Origin: Streptomyces sp. NBC_01439
Lineage (GTDB): Bacteria; Actinomycetota; Actinomycetes; Streptomycetales; Streptomycetaceae
DNA: 64,000 nt
Direction of reading: 5' to 3'
Assembly (NCBI RefSeq): GCF_036227605.1
Contig: NZ_CP109487.1
Coordinates: 3,856,001-3,920,000 of the forward strand
Both the position numbers and the translations under genes were made by a program. This document shows positions 9,020 through 16,079 of the stretch, piece by piece. Within the stretch, counting starts at the first letter, position 1, and every line of letters begins with the position of its first letter. The notes under the pieces were generated by a model. It was not told the DNA's origin. It saw nothing but the letters and a program-made list of their open reading frames with translations, and did not search any database.

Positions 9020-9472
9020 ATGCACGCACTCGACGTCGACTGGGACCACCCCACCGACCCGCGACCCGGCCCACGGCTCGACCACGTCCGCGCCTACGTG
9101 AGTACCGCGGGAGCCGACGGGCACCTCTGGCACGGAGTCCGCACCCTCCTGCTGACCACGCTCGACCGCGCCACCGGCCACGCCGTCCGCACCCCGCTGA
9201 TCTACGGCGAGGACGCCGGCCGGCACATCGTCCTGGCCTCCGCCGACGGCGCCCCGGACCACCCCCGCTGGTACCTGAACCTCACCGCCCACCCGGAGGT
9301 CCGCCTCCAGGTCGGCGCCGCCGCCTTCACGGCCCGGGCGCGCACCGCCACGCCCCAGGAACGCGAGGTGTACTGGGAAATGATGACGGCCCTGTGGCCC
9401 CCGTTCGAGGACGACCGCGCCGCGGCCCGACCCCGCGAGATCCCGCTGGTGATCCTGGACCGCGCGGGCTGA
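9020..9472 (+). CDS. Nitroreductase-family deazaflavin (F420)-dependent oxidoreductase
   Basis: A 150-residue single-domain protein of the Ddn-like split-barrel family. Family features are LLLTTLDRATGHAVRTPLIY, IVLASADGAPDHPRWYLNLTAHPEVRLQVG and the C-terminal IPLVILDRAG. Members use reduced F420 to reduce quinones or other electrophiles. The ATG at 9020 follows AGGACAGGAAA. Divergent from the LysR regulator, which probably controls it. The physiological substrate is not known. Confidence 0.88.
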   Translation: MHALDVDWDHPTDPRPGPRLDHVRAYVSTAGADGHLWHGVRTLLLTTLDRATGHAVRTPLIYGEDAGRHIVLASADGAPDHPRWYLNLTAHPEVRLQVGAAAFTARARTATPQEREVYWEMMTALWPPFEDDRAAARPREIPLVILDRAG

Positions 9473-9490
9473 GCGCCCCGCCCGCAAGGG

Positions 9491-10042
9491 TCAGAACGTC
9501 GGCGCGGCGACCGCGGTGTACGTGCGCCCGCCCGCGACGAAGTCGCCCAGCGGGACCATGCCGAAGCCGTCGACGTGCACCTTCCAGGACGGCACGTTCC
9601 CGGCCTCGATGAAGGCGACCACGGCTTCGGCGCGCTCCGAGGCCGCCGCCAGGGCCATGGTGAACAGCGCCCGGGCCACGCCGCGCCCCCGGTGGGGGGC
9701 GGCGACCACGACCGGCCCGTAGAGCAGCCATCGCGCCTCGGCCAGCGGGCGCCCCTGCCACTCCAGGGCCTCCTGGGCCTCGAGCAGACCCGCGACCGGC
9801 GGCGACGGGTCGACCAGGGTCGCGGGCGCCGACAGCGCGAGCAGCCCGACGATCCGGCCCCCGTCGTCCGCGACCAGCAACTCCCGCGCACCGGCCATCG
9901 CCCGCAGCACGCCGACGTCGAAGCGACCCTGGACGAAACCCTGCTCCGCCCGCTGCCCTTCGGTCAGCGCGTCGTGGTGGTTGGCGGCGAAGAGCTCAGC
10001 CATGGCGGGCGCATCGGCCTCAGCGGCGTACCGGTACTCCAT
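9491..10042 (-). CDS. GNAT family N-acetyltransferase
   Basis: A 183-residue acetyl-CoA-dependent acetyltransferase. The N-terminal strand (YRYAAEADAPAMAELF), the motif A region VVVAAPHRGRGVARALFTMAL and following AGNVPSWKVHVDGFGMVPLGDF fit the GNAT fold. The start is the ATG at 10042; the frame is open further upstream but the extra codons lie in the intergenic regulatory region. It converges with the F420-type gene with an 18-bp gap. Substrate unknown. Confidence 0.83.
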   Translation of the reverse strand: MEYRYAAEADAPAMAELFAANHHDALTEGQRAEQGFVQGRFDVGVLRAMAGARELLVADDGGRIVGLLALSAPATLVDPSPPVAGLLEAQEALEWQGRPLAEARWLLYGPVVVAAPHRGRGVARALFTMALAAASERAEAVVAFIEAGNVPSWKVHVDGFGMVPLGDFVAGGRTYTAVAAPTF

Positions 10043-10118
10043 CCCACGATCGTGCCACGCCCCCGCGGCCGGACCGCGCTGCCGACACCGGGGCCCGAGG
10101 GTGACACCGGGGACAGTG

Positions 10119-10149
10119 TTGAACACGTTCAATACCTCTGACAGTATTG
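10119..10149. promoter_or_regulatory. Nested palindromic operator upstream of small membrane gene
   Basis: TTGAACACGTTCAA (10119-10132) is a perfect 6+6 inverted repeat with a 2-nt spacer, like TetR-family operators. It overlaps a second inverted repeat, CAATAC (10130-10135) and GTATTG (10144-10149). Both lie in the 188-bp divergent gap between the GNAT gene and the membrane-protein gene. No TetR gene is nearby, so the binding protein would be encoded elsewhere. Confidence 0.5.
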
Positions 10150-10230
10150 CTTCCGGTGAACCTGCCGAGCAGCGGGAATGCGGATCCGTCTGCGTCGCGA
10201 GGTTGCCACGAGACCGGACGTGGGCACCAC

Positions 10231-10590
10231 ATGGGCCTGATCCTGATCATCCTCGCCCTGACCATCGCCCTCGTGCTCGCCCTCGTGGGCCTGGCCGTGA
10301 TCCTCACGGCGAGCGCGGGCCTGGGCCTCGCGACCGCCGCGGTCAGCCGCAAGCTGCCGCTCTGGGCCAGGATCACCCTGCTGCTGGCCCTCGCCGCCGC
10401 TCCGGCTGCGGCGCTGGCGAGCACCCTGGACGTCGCGGCCGTCTGGCAGCTGACCGCCTGGGCGCCGCCGTTCCTCACGACGGTCGCCTCAGGAGCCGTC
10501 TGGCTCGCCTTCGAAGCCGGCAGGCGCCGCACGCCCAGCCTCCCGAAGCCGGCATGGCCGGTCCGCCACTCACCGGCCGCCGGCCACTGA
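10231..10590 (+). CDS. Small membrane protein, two to three TM helices
   Basis: A 119-residue hydrophobic protein. Helices at about residues 2-30 (LILIILALTIALVLALVG), 45-65 (ITLLLALAAAPAAALAS) and 75-95 (LTAWAPPFLTTVASGAVWL), with a basic C-terminal tail. I chose the ATG at 10231; the frame extends upstream to 10147, but that segment overlaps the palindromic operator and is hydrophilic. No family recognised. The nested palindromes upstream suggest tight regulation by an unlinked repressor. Confidence 0.6.
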   Translation: MGLILIILALTIALVLALVGLAVILTASAGLGLATAAVSRKLPLWARITLLLALAAAPAAALASTLDVAAVWQLTAWAPPFLTTVASGAVWLAFEAGRRRTPSLPKPAWPVRHSPAAGH

Positions 10591-10601
10591 GGACGCGCGA
10601 C

Positions 10602-11078
10602 TCACCCGTGGTCGTACACGGTCACTTCCACGTCGCGCGCGCACAACGTCCCGGTGATCAGCGGCTCGATGCGCGTCCACGTGCCGCCCGCGAGCCCGCA
10701 CCCGATGCGCGGCATGTGGACGCTCGCCCCGAGCTCGACGGCGCGATCGGCGAGCGCGGCAAGACACCGCTCCACCGCGTCGTACCGAATGGGCGGCCCC
10801 CCGCTCCCGGTCCGTATGCCGCGCTGGCCGACCATGTTGGCCACCCATGTATCGGGCTTCACCTGCACCACTTGCACGGCGCCCAGCCCGAAGTCATTTC
10901 CGCTGCGCCCCCGGTGCCACGCCCGGTACGCGGCCTCGGGCTCAGCCCACCGCTTCGAAACGGCCAGCACGAAGCCCTTCCCCCACCCCCCGAGGTCGTT
11001 GCAGACGTGCGCGATGACCTTGGGCCCCTTGGCCTGGGGACTCGTCGCGTCCCCGGCAATGATCCTGATCGGCTTCAT
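10602..11078 (-). CDS. Macrodomain (ADP-ribose-binding) protein
   Basis: A 158-residue single macrodomain. The N-terminus IIAGDATSPQAKGPKVIAHVCND contains the binding-loop positions (GDAT and HVCND, equivalent to the usual GDIT and NAAN), then GGWGKGFVLAVSKRW, and the second loop MPRIGCGLAGGTW. Macrodomains bind or hydrolyse ADP-ribose; this form with VCND/GGWGKGF resembles the poly-ADP-ribose glycohydrolase-like or O-acetyl-ADP-ribose group. The ATG at 11078 lies 7 nt after TACCGT, a leaderless-type promoter. It converges with the small membrane gene. The partner ADP-ribosylating enzyme is not in the window. Confidence 0.82.
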   Translation of the reverse strand: MKPIRIIAGDATSPQAKGPKVIAHVCNDLGGWGKGFVLAVSKRWAEPEAAYRAWHRGRSGNDFGLGAVQVVQVKPDTWVANMVGQRGIRTGSGGPPIRYDAVERCLAALADRAVELGASVHMPRIGCGLAGGTWTRIEPLITGTLCARDVEVTVYDHG

Positions 11079-11085
11079 ACTTCGA

Positions 11086-11091
11086 ACGGTA
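11086..11091 (-). promoter_or_regulatory. -10 element of probable leaderless promoter
   Basis: On the minus strand TACCGT (TANNNT) ends 7 nt before the macrodomain ATG at 11078. No ribosome-binding site is visible upstream of that ATG, consistent with leaderless translation. Confidence 0.4.
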
Positions 11092-11109
11092 TGCGCCACC
11101 ACCGACAGG

Positions 11110-11475
11110 GGGAGGGGTGGGTGTGCGAGGGGCGGGGTCGGAAGGGTGTGGCGGGGGCTTCGGTAGTCGGGATCCACTCGGGCGGCATCAGGGATGCGTA
11201 CGGGGGTTTCCCGTCAGTCCCATCGTCCCTCCGGGTCGGGAGTTCCTTTTCGGGGACGGGGCGATCAGAGAGCCGCGAGGAGATCTTGGCCGCCACGACC
11301 GAGAGACGGGGCCCATCACAGACCAGCGCCCGAGTCGGCGGGAAGCGCATCCGATCGCTACGTGCTCCCCATCCCTCAGCGTCCGACGACCGCCCTGGGC
11401 TGGGCACAGGCCGCCCCAGATCGCTACGCGCTTCTCCCTGACCGCGATCAGCGTCCGGCCGACGCCGATGAGAGC
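11110..11475 (+). repeat. Intergenic repeat A (direct copy of a three-copy inverted family)
   Basis: This block is colinear with the reverse complement of 12013-12160 over its first part (both contain CGTCCCTCCGGGTCGGG) and with the reverse complement of 11730-11960 over its second part (both contain GACGGGGCGATCAGAGA and CTCCCCATCCCTCAGCGTCC). A partial tandem copy follows: GATCGCTACG at 11353-11362 recurs at 11419-11428. Identity looks like 75-85 % by eye. Frames across it are open but lack ribosome-binding sites and consistent codon bias. It is part of the 1.1-kb stretch (11079-12172) without a credible gene. Confidence 0.6.
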
Positions 11476-11729
11476 CGCTGAGAGCCGCTGAGAGGGGGCG
11501 AACGGCCGGCAGCTCGGCCACTGCGTCATGAAGCCGGGTCAACTCGAGCATCACCCCACAGGCCCGCACCCAAAGAGGGGTAACTGGGCAAGCTGTCGGC
11601 CCTTCTGCCCACCCACGTGCCCTGACCCGCATCCACGCCGAAATAGCCGCTGTCTCACGCTTCTCCACCCCAGTCAGCCGTCAGACGCCTCCCATCACAA
11701 GCACCTACGGGTCGTGGGCGGCCTACGTC

Positions 11730-11960
11730 CAGCCCGGGACGGCCGTCGGACGCTGAGGGATGGGGAGCGCGTAGCGATTGGACGCGCTCCCCCGACACGG
11801 GCCCTGGTCTCGATGGGCCCCGCCTCCGGGCCGTGCCCCTTCTCGCCCGACCTGGTCGCGCATCTCTGATCGCCCCGTCCCTGGAAAGGATCGCCCGGCC
11901 CGTTCCTTTGGGGGGTTCCCGGCAGTCTTTCGTTTCTCCGGGGCGGGACGGTCGGTCAAG
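11730..11960 (-). repeat. Intergenic repeat B (inverted relative to A)
   Basis: Read on the minus strand this matches the second half of repeat A, from the GACGGGGCGATCAGAGA block through GGGGCCCATC to the CTCCCCATCCCTCAGCGTCC block, with scattered substitutions and small indels. Copy A in direct and copies B and C in inverted orientation could form a long cruciform or a structured transcript. Confidence 0.55.
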
Positions 11961-12054
11961 GGTGGCCGCAGGCCATCGCGAAGCGACGCGACGACGAAGG
12001 AGGAGCGCCCTTGAGGGACCGGCCCGACCCGGAGGGACGAAAGACTGCCGGGAA
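11916..12054. repeat. 18-bp perfect inverted repeat inside the repeat cluster
   Basis: TTCCCGGCAGTCTTTCGT (11916-11933) and ACGAAAGACTGCCGGGAA (12037-12054) are exact reverse complements 103 bp apart. With one bulge the stem extends through the flanking G5 and C5 tracts. It sits between repeats B and C, as if one unit had been duplicated in inverted order. Confidence 0.7.
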
Positions 12055-12160
12055 GCCCCCATACCCATCCCTGATACCGGCCAGGCGGCTCCCGCTCACC
12101 CCGAAGCCCCCGCGGCACGTTCCCCACCCGACCCCGCCCATCCGACTCCCCGCCACCGAA
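12013..12160 (-). repeat. Intergenic repeat C (inverted relative to first half of A)
   Basis: On the minus strand this segment reads like 11110-11245: GGCGGGGTCGG, then GGGGGCTTCGG, ATCAGGGATG, a GGGG(C/T)TTCCCG block and CGTCCCTCCGGGTCGGG, in the same order and with similar spacing. It ends just before the stop of the gene at 12173. Confidence 0.6.
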
Positions 12161-12172
12161 GCCCTCACCCGC

Positions 12173-12406
12173 TCAGAGGTACTCGCGGGCGAACTCCACC
12201 GCCCATTCCACCGCCGCCAGCGGGACGCTGCCCGAGTGGGGGTCGACGGCGAGGCGGGCCGACTCCCAGTCCTGGTCGTGTTCGCGGAAGATCGCGAAGC
12301 GGGCCTCTTCGAGAACCCCCTCCGGCCTGACCGAGAACTCGATCGCTCGGTCGTCGCCGTCCGTACCGACCGTGGCGATCTCCATGTCACCGACTACGAA
12401 AACCAC
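12173..12406 (-). CDS. Hypothetical protein, 77 aa
   Basis: A small acidic protein with alternating strand-like segments: EIATVGTDGDDRAIEFSVRP, then ARFAIFREHDQDW and a C-terminal helix AAVEWAVEFAREYL. The GTG at 12406 is preceded by GAGGAG 9 nt upstream. It starts 13 nt after the stop of the 51-residue membrane protein on the same strand, so the two are probably co-transcribed. No family recognised. Confidence 0.6.
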   Translation of the reverse strand: MVFVVGDMEIATVGTDGDDRAIEFSVRPEGVLEEARFAIFREHDQDWESARLAVDPHSGSVPLAAVEWAVEFAREYL

Positions 12407-12419
12407 TGTCCCGCGCTCC

Positions 12420-12575
12420 TCAATTGCCGCTGTACACGTACCCCAGCAGGAGGAAAACGATGAAGATCGCTCCTGCCGCCATGAGGTCGCCCGCCGCGGC
12501 GACGACCACCGCGCTGACCCGTTCGGTGCATCGGCGGCGGTCCGCCGGCTTCCACGCGCCCTGGTCCTGGTTCAT
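12420..12575 (-). CDS. Small single-pass membrane protein, 51 aa
   Basis: A short gene with a clear GGAGG ribosome-binding site 8 nt before the ATG at 12575. After a charged N-terminus with a cysteine, a long hydrophobic helix covers residues ~19-48 (VSAVVVAAAGDLMAAGAIF, FIVFLLLGYVY). The frame is open upstream, but the ribosome-binding site fixes this start. It leads a two-gene unit with the 77-aa protein. Function unknown. Confidence 0.6.
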   Translation of the reverse strand: MNQDQGAWKPADRRRCTERVSAVVVAAAGDLMAAGAIFIVFLLLGYVYSGN

Positions 12576-12608
12576 GCACCCAGCCTCCACCGCGGCACCG
12601 ACACCCAC

Positions 12609-12639
12609 ATGAGTGTGCGTACTCATCCGGGGTACTCAT
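12609..12639. promoter_or_regulatory. ATGAGT/ACTCAT operator-like repeats
   Basis: ATGAGT (12609-12614) and ACTCAT (12621-12626) form an inverted repeat with a 6-nt spacer; a further ACTCAT (12634-12639) follows 13 bp later. They lie 34-64 bp upstream of the 51-aa membrane gene on its promoter side. The remaining 12640-12876 stretch up to the aminotransferase shows nothing else recognisable. Confidence 0.35.
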
Positions 12640-12864
12640 GCGGCCTACCCGACCGCTTCCGATCTACCCGGCCACCTGGGGTGACGAGCGCAACACCATG
12701 CGCTCACCCGCGCCCGCACCCCACTCATTCCGCAGGTCGGAACGCCGGCGCGACCCCGGATTCCAAGGAGGGACCACTCCCCCACCCACCCATTACCCGA
12801 AACGGGGCAAACCGCCCTTCGGGCTTCTCTTCGAAAACACGCGTCAAGCCCGCACCCGGGCCCG

Positions 12865-12870
12865 TAAGCT
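12865..12870 (+). promoter_or_regulatory. -10 element of probable leaderless promoter
   Basis: TAAGCT ends 6 nt before the ATG at 12877 and no ribosome-binding site is present between them, so transcription probably starts at the start codon. Confidence 0.45.
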
Positions 12871-12876
12871 CCCGTC

Positions 12877-14088
12877 ATGCAGGTGATCCAGTCAACCAAA
12901 CTCGCCAATGTCTGTTACGAGATCCGCGGCCCCGTGCTCGAAGAGGCGATGCGGCTCGAAGCAGCAGGTCATCGCATCCTCAAGCTCAACACGGGCAACC
13001 CCGCGGCCTTCGGCTTCGAGTGCCCTCCGGAGATCCTTGAGGACATGCTCCGCAACCTGGGCACCGCCCACGGTTACGGCGACGCGAAGGGGCTGCTCTC
13101 CGCGCGCCGCGCGGTCATGCAGCACTACCAGACCAAGGGCATCGACCTGGACGTCGAGGACATCTACCTCGGCAACGGCGTCTCCGAGCTGATCCAGATG
13201 TCCATGCAGGCGCTGCTCGACGACGGCGACGAGGTCCTGGTCCCCGCACCGGACTACCCGCTGTGGACCGCCTCCGTGTCCCTCGCCGGCGGCACGGCCG
13301 TGCACTACCGCTGCGACGAGCAGGCCGACTGGATGCCCGACCTCGCCGACATCGAGCGCAAGGTCACCGATCGCACCAAGGCGATCGTCATCATCAACCC
13401 GAACAACCCGACCGGTGCCGTCTACGACGAAGAGATGCTGCGCGGGCTCACGGACATCGCGCGCCGCCACAACCTGGTCGTCTGCTCGGACGAGATCTAC
13501 GACCGGATCCTCTACGACGGCGCCGTGCACCACAACACCGCCGCCATCGCCCCGGACCTGCTGACGCTGACCTTCAACGGGCTCTCGAAGAACTACCGCG
13601 TCGCCGGCTACCGGGCCGGCTGGATGGCGGTCTGCGGCCCCAAGAAGCACGCCGCCTGCTACATCGAGGGCCTCACGGTCCTGGCCAACATGCGCCTGTG
13701 CGCGAACATGCCCTCGCAGCACGCCGTGGCCACCGCGCTCGGCGGCCGGCAGTCGATCGAGGACCTGGTCCTGCCCGGCGGGCGGATCCTGGAACAGCGC
13801 AACGTCGCGTACGACCTGCTCACCCAGATCCCCGGCGTCACCTGCGTGAAGCCGAAGGGCGCGCTGTACGCCTTCCCGCGTCTGGACCCGTCCGTCTACA
13901 AGATCAAGGACGACCGGCAGATGGTCCTGGACCTGCTGCGGGCCGAGAAGATCATGGTGGTGCACGGCACGGGCTTCAACTGGCCCGAGCCCGACCACTT
14001 CCGGATCGTGACCCTGCCGAACGCCAAGGACCTGGCCGACGCCGCGACCCGGATCGGGAACTTCCTCGACGGCTACAGCCAGCTGTAG
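12877..14088 (+). CDS. alaA: AlaA-type alanine/glutamate aminotransferase (class I PLP)
   Basis: A 403-residue fold-type-I aminotransferase. Key features: substrate loop KLNTGNPAAFGF, cofactor contacts YLGNGVSELIQ and INPNNPTGAVYD (Asn), SDEIYDRILYDG (Asp, Tyr), and the PLP lysine in FNGLSKNYRVAGYRAGW. The close match to AlaA/YfbQ (STKLANVCYEIRGPV at the N-terminus; KDDRQMVLDLLRAEKIMVVHGTGFNW near the end) indicates transfer of the amino group from glutamate to pyruvate in alanine synthesis. Soluble, single gene, closed by a strong hairpin. A leaderless start at ATG 12877 is likely. Confidence 0.88.
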   Translation: MQVIQSTKLANVCYEIRGPVLEEAMRLEAAGHRILKLNTGNPAAFGFECPPEILEDMLRNLGTAHGYGDAKGLLSARRAVMQHYQTKGIDLDVEDIYLGNGVSELIQMSMQALLDDGDEVLVPAPDYPLWTASVSLAGGTAVHYRCDEQADWMPDLADIERKVTDRTKAIVIINPNNPTGAVYDEEMLRGLTDIARRHNLVVCSDEIYDRILYDGAVHHNTAAIAPDLLTLTFNGLSKNYRVAGYRAGWMAVCGPKKHAACYIEGLTVLANMRLCANMPSQHAVATALGGRQSIEDLVLPGGRILEQRNVAYDLLTQIPGVTCVKPKGALYAFPRLDPSVYKIKDDRQMVLDLLRAEKIMVVHGTGFNWPEPDHFRIVTLPNAKDLADAATRIGNFLDGYSQL

Positions 14089-14096
14089 CGGCGCAC

Positions 14097-14133
14097 GGTG
14101 CGTCTCGCCGCGGTCCAGCCGGCGAGACGCACC
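14097..14133 (+). terminator. Terminator after alaA-like gene
   Basis: Perfect 14-bp stem GGTGCGTCTCGCCG (14097-14110) / CGGCGAGACGCACC (14120-14133) with a 9-nt loop, 8 nt after the stop codon. Confidence 0.85.
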
Positions 14134-14211
14134 TCCCGGCAACAGGATTTGGCTCAACTTTAGAACCGATCCAATGTAGGATGGCTTCCTGACCACGCAG
14201 GAGGCCACCTC

Positions 14212-14607
14212 ATGTACGAGCCGATCCGCACGAAGCCGGTCGTCCACCGCATGGGCACCGCCCCGGCCGACTACCCGCACAGCAGCCGCGGCGAAGCACT
14301 GGACATCCAGCTCGCAGGCCACCTCGCGGCCCTGCTCGCCGTCACCGACGAGCTCGGGCTCGACGAGGCCGCCACCGAGATCGCCGCCCAGGTCGCCCGA
14401 CTGCGCGGCGGCGCCCAACCCGCCCGCGCGCCGCGCCACTCCACCGAGGACATCGCCGCGCTGCACCACCGCGCCCACGACCTCGCCGCCCGCGCGCTCC
14501 TCGTCGCCGCGTCCCGCGCCGACACCACCGTCGCGATCCTCGCCGCCGAGCGCATGGAAGCGCACGCCGCCGCCCTGAAGTCCCCGGACCTGGCCGGCGC
14601 CCTCTAG
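14212..14607 (+). CDS. SCO4983-like conserved protein
   Basis: A 131-residue soluble protein, mostly helical: DIQLAGHLAALLAVTDELGLDEAATEIAAQVARLRGG, then HHRAHDLAARALLVAASRADTTVAILAAERMEAHAAAL. From memory it resembles the actinobacterial SCO4983 family, whose function is not known. Ribosome-binding site GCAGGAGG (14198-14205) precedes the ATG. The promoter region contains TAGGAT (14177-14182) with an ATCC/GGAT inverted repeat around it. It is flanked by hairpins on both sides, so it forms its own transcription unit. Confidence 0.75.
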   Translation: MYEPIRTKPVVHRMGTAPADYPHSSRGEALDIQLAGHLAALLAVTDELGLDEAATEIAAQVARLRGGAQPARAPRHSTEDIAALHHRAHDLAARALLVAASRADTTVAILAAERMEAHAAALKSPDLAGAL

Positions 14608-14612
14608 ACGGC

Positions 14613-14645
14613 CCCGGTCCGGGGCCGCGGAGGCTCCGGACCGGG
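14613..14645 (+). terminator. Terminator after SCO4983-like gene
   Basis: CCCGGTCCGG (14613-14622) and CCGGACCGGG (14636-14645) form a perfect 10-bp stem immediately after the stop. Confidence 0.75.
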
Positions 14646-14817
14646 TGCCACGTTCCCTGCGCGAGGGCCTGCGGCAGGGGCGGAAATTGGACAGAATCCG
14701 GTGCTCCGAACACGATGAGGGCTGAAAGATCGCGGTTGCCCGGGGGAGGCCGCTCCACATGCTCCATCTCCTCCACTCCGCTTCGTCCCCGTTCGAGCAT
14801 TCTGGAGAGGTTCGCGC

Positions 14818-15468
14818 ATGAGCTTCGGCGACCCCAACAACCCCTACGGCCAGCAGCCCCCGCAGGGTCAGCCCGGTCAGCAGGCCCCGCAGGGCGTGCC
14901 CCCGCAGTACGGCTACCCGCAGCAGCCGCCGCAGGGCGCCGCCCCGCAGTACGGCTACCCGCAGCAGGCCCCGCCGCCGTACGGCGCCTACCCGCCGCCG
15001 GGCATGCCGGGGATGCCGGGCATGCCCGGCTCGGGGATGCCGCCGCTGGCCCACTGGGGCTTGCGCCTGGGTGCGACCCTGCTCGACGGACTGATCATCG
15101 TGGGCCCGATGTACGCCCTGATCGGTATCGGCGCGGCCATCGCCAGCGACGAGACGACCGAGGCGATCGCCGGCATCCTCGGCCTGATCGGCGTGCTGTA
15201 CCTCATCGGCATGGGCATCTTCCAGGTGTACCGGGAAGGCACCACCGGCCAGACGATCGGCAAGAAGATCGTCGGCATCAGCCTGCACCGCGAGGCCGAC
15301 GGGGCCACCCTCGGCTTCGGCATGGCGCTCGTCCGCAAGCTGGCGCACATCCTCGACAGTGCCGCCTGCTACCTCGGCTACTTCTGGCCGCTGTGGGACG
15401 AGAAGAAGCAGACCTTCGCCGACAAGGTGTGCAGCACCGTCGTCATCAAGGTGAACCAGAACGGCTGA
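14818..15468 (+). CDS. RDD family membrane protein with Pro/Gln/Tyr-rich N-terminus
   Basis: A 216-residue protein. The first ~70 residues are a low-complexity PQYGYPQQ/PPYG and GMPGMPGMPG tail, likely cytoplasmic. The RDD domain follows (residues ~78-210): WGLRLGATLLDGLIIVGPMY in place of the family R-D-D start, three hydrophobic segments (~85-105, 118-138, 175-190), GTTGQTIGKKIVGISL and TFADKVCSTVVI. RDD proteins are small multi-pass membrane proteins of unclear role, some linked to osmolyte or ion transport. Ribosome-binding site GGAGAGG lies at 14803-14809. Confidence 0.85.
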   Translation: MSFGDPNNPYGQQPPQGQPGQQAPQGVPPQYGYPQQPPQGAAPQYGYPQQAPPPYGAYPPPGMPGMPGMPGSGMPPLAHWGLRLGATLLDGLIIVGPMYALIGIGAAIASDETTEAIAGILGLIGVLYLIGMGIFQVYREGTTGQTIGKKIVGISLHREADGATLGFGMALVRKLAHILDSAACYLGYFWPLWDEKKQTFADKVCSTVVIKVNQNG

Positions 15469-15513
15469 TCGCCCCACGGTGAGGACCGGTGGCGGCTGAC
15501 TGCACCACGCCCT

Positions 15514-15942
15514 TCAGGCCGCCCGCGCGAACTCCGCGCCGGCGACCCCGCACCAGGGCACCGTCGCCACCGGCCACACCGGGCCGACCGCCTCCCCGTA
15601 CTCGGTCGCCCCCGGTGCCACGCCCGGGATCTTCACCAGCGCCTGCGCGGCCCGCCCCTGCGGATCCGCTTCGGCGCGGTCGCGGAACTCCACCGTGACG
15701 ACGTACGCGCCGAGGCCCTCGGCCCGCCCGGTCGCCTCCACCGCGGCCACCACCCGGCGGCTGGCCGGATCGATCCGGCACCCGGTGACCCGTACGTCCT
15801 CCACCGCCGCCCGCGGCGGCGGCTGCGGCGGATCGCCGCCGCTCGCCCACACGTACAGACCCAGCGGGGCGAACACCAGCAGCCCGGCCACCGTCACCAG
15901 GCCGACCAGCCAACCCTGCCATTTCAACGTGCTCACGCCCAT
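15514..15942 (-). CDS. Membrane-anchored hypothetical protein, 142 aa
   Basis: Starts at the ATG at 15942, preceded by GGGAGG 9 nt upstream. A single N-terminal membrane anchor (residues ~8-32, GWLVGLVTVAGLLVFAPLGLY) is followed by an extracytoplasmic beta-rich domain: VRVTGCRIDPASRRVVAAVEA, GAYVVTVEFRDRAEAD, ending PVATVPWCGVAG. Two cysteines (about 74 and 133) may form a disulfide. No family recognised. Convergent with the RDD gene and divergent from the TelA operon. Confidence 0.65.
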   Translation of the reverse strand: MGVSTLKWQGWLVGLVTVAGLLVFAPLGLYVWASGGDPPQPPPRAAVEDVRVTGCRIDPASRRVVAAVEATGRAEGLGAYVVTVEFRDRAEADPQGRAAQALVKIPGVAPGATEYGEAVGPVWPVATVPWCGVAGAEFARAA

Positions 15943-16079
15943 GCCCCGATCCTCCCGGGCCGCCGCCCCGCCCACCAGCACCCGAGGGCCCACACAGCAT
16001 TTCGAAGTGGGACCGCCTGGACACCTGACGTTCATTCAAGTTGGCGCGGAATGTGGGTTTCCGCGAGCACGCTGCACCC

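Noticed and set aside
11075..11668. 197-codon minus-strand frame in the repeat cluster
   Set aside because: No ribosome-binding site, composition unlike neighbouring genes, and its apparent similarity to frames at 11.7-12.1 kb follows from the DNA repeats rather than from protein conservation.
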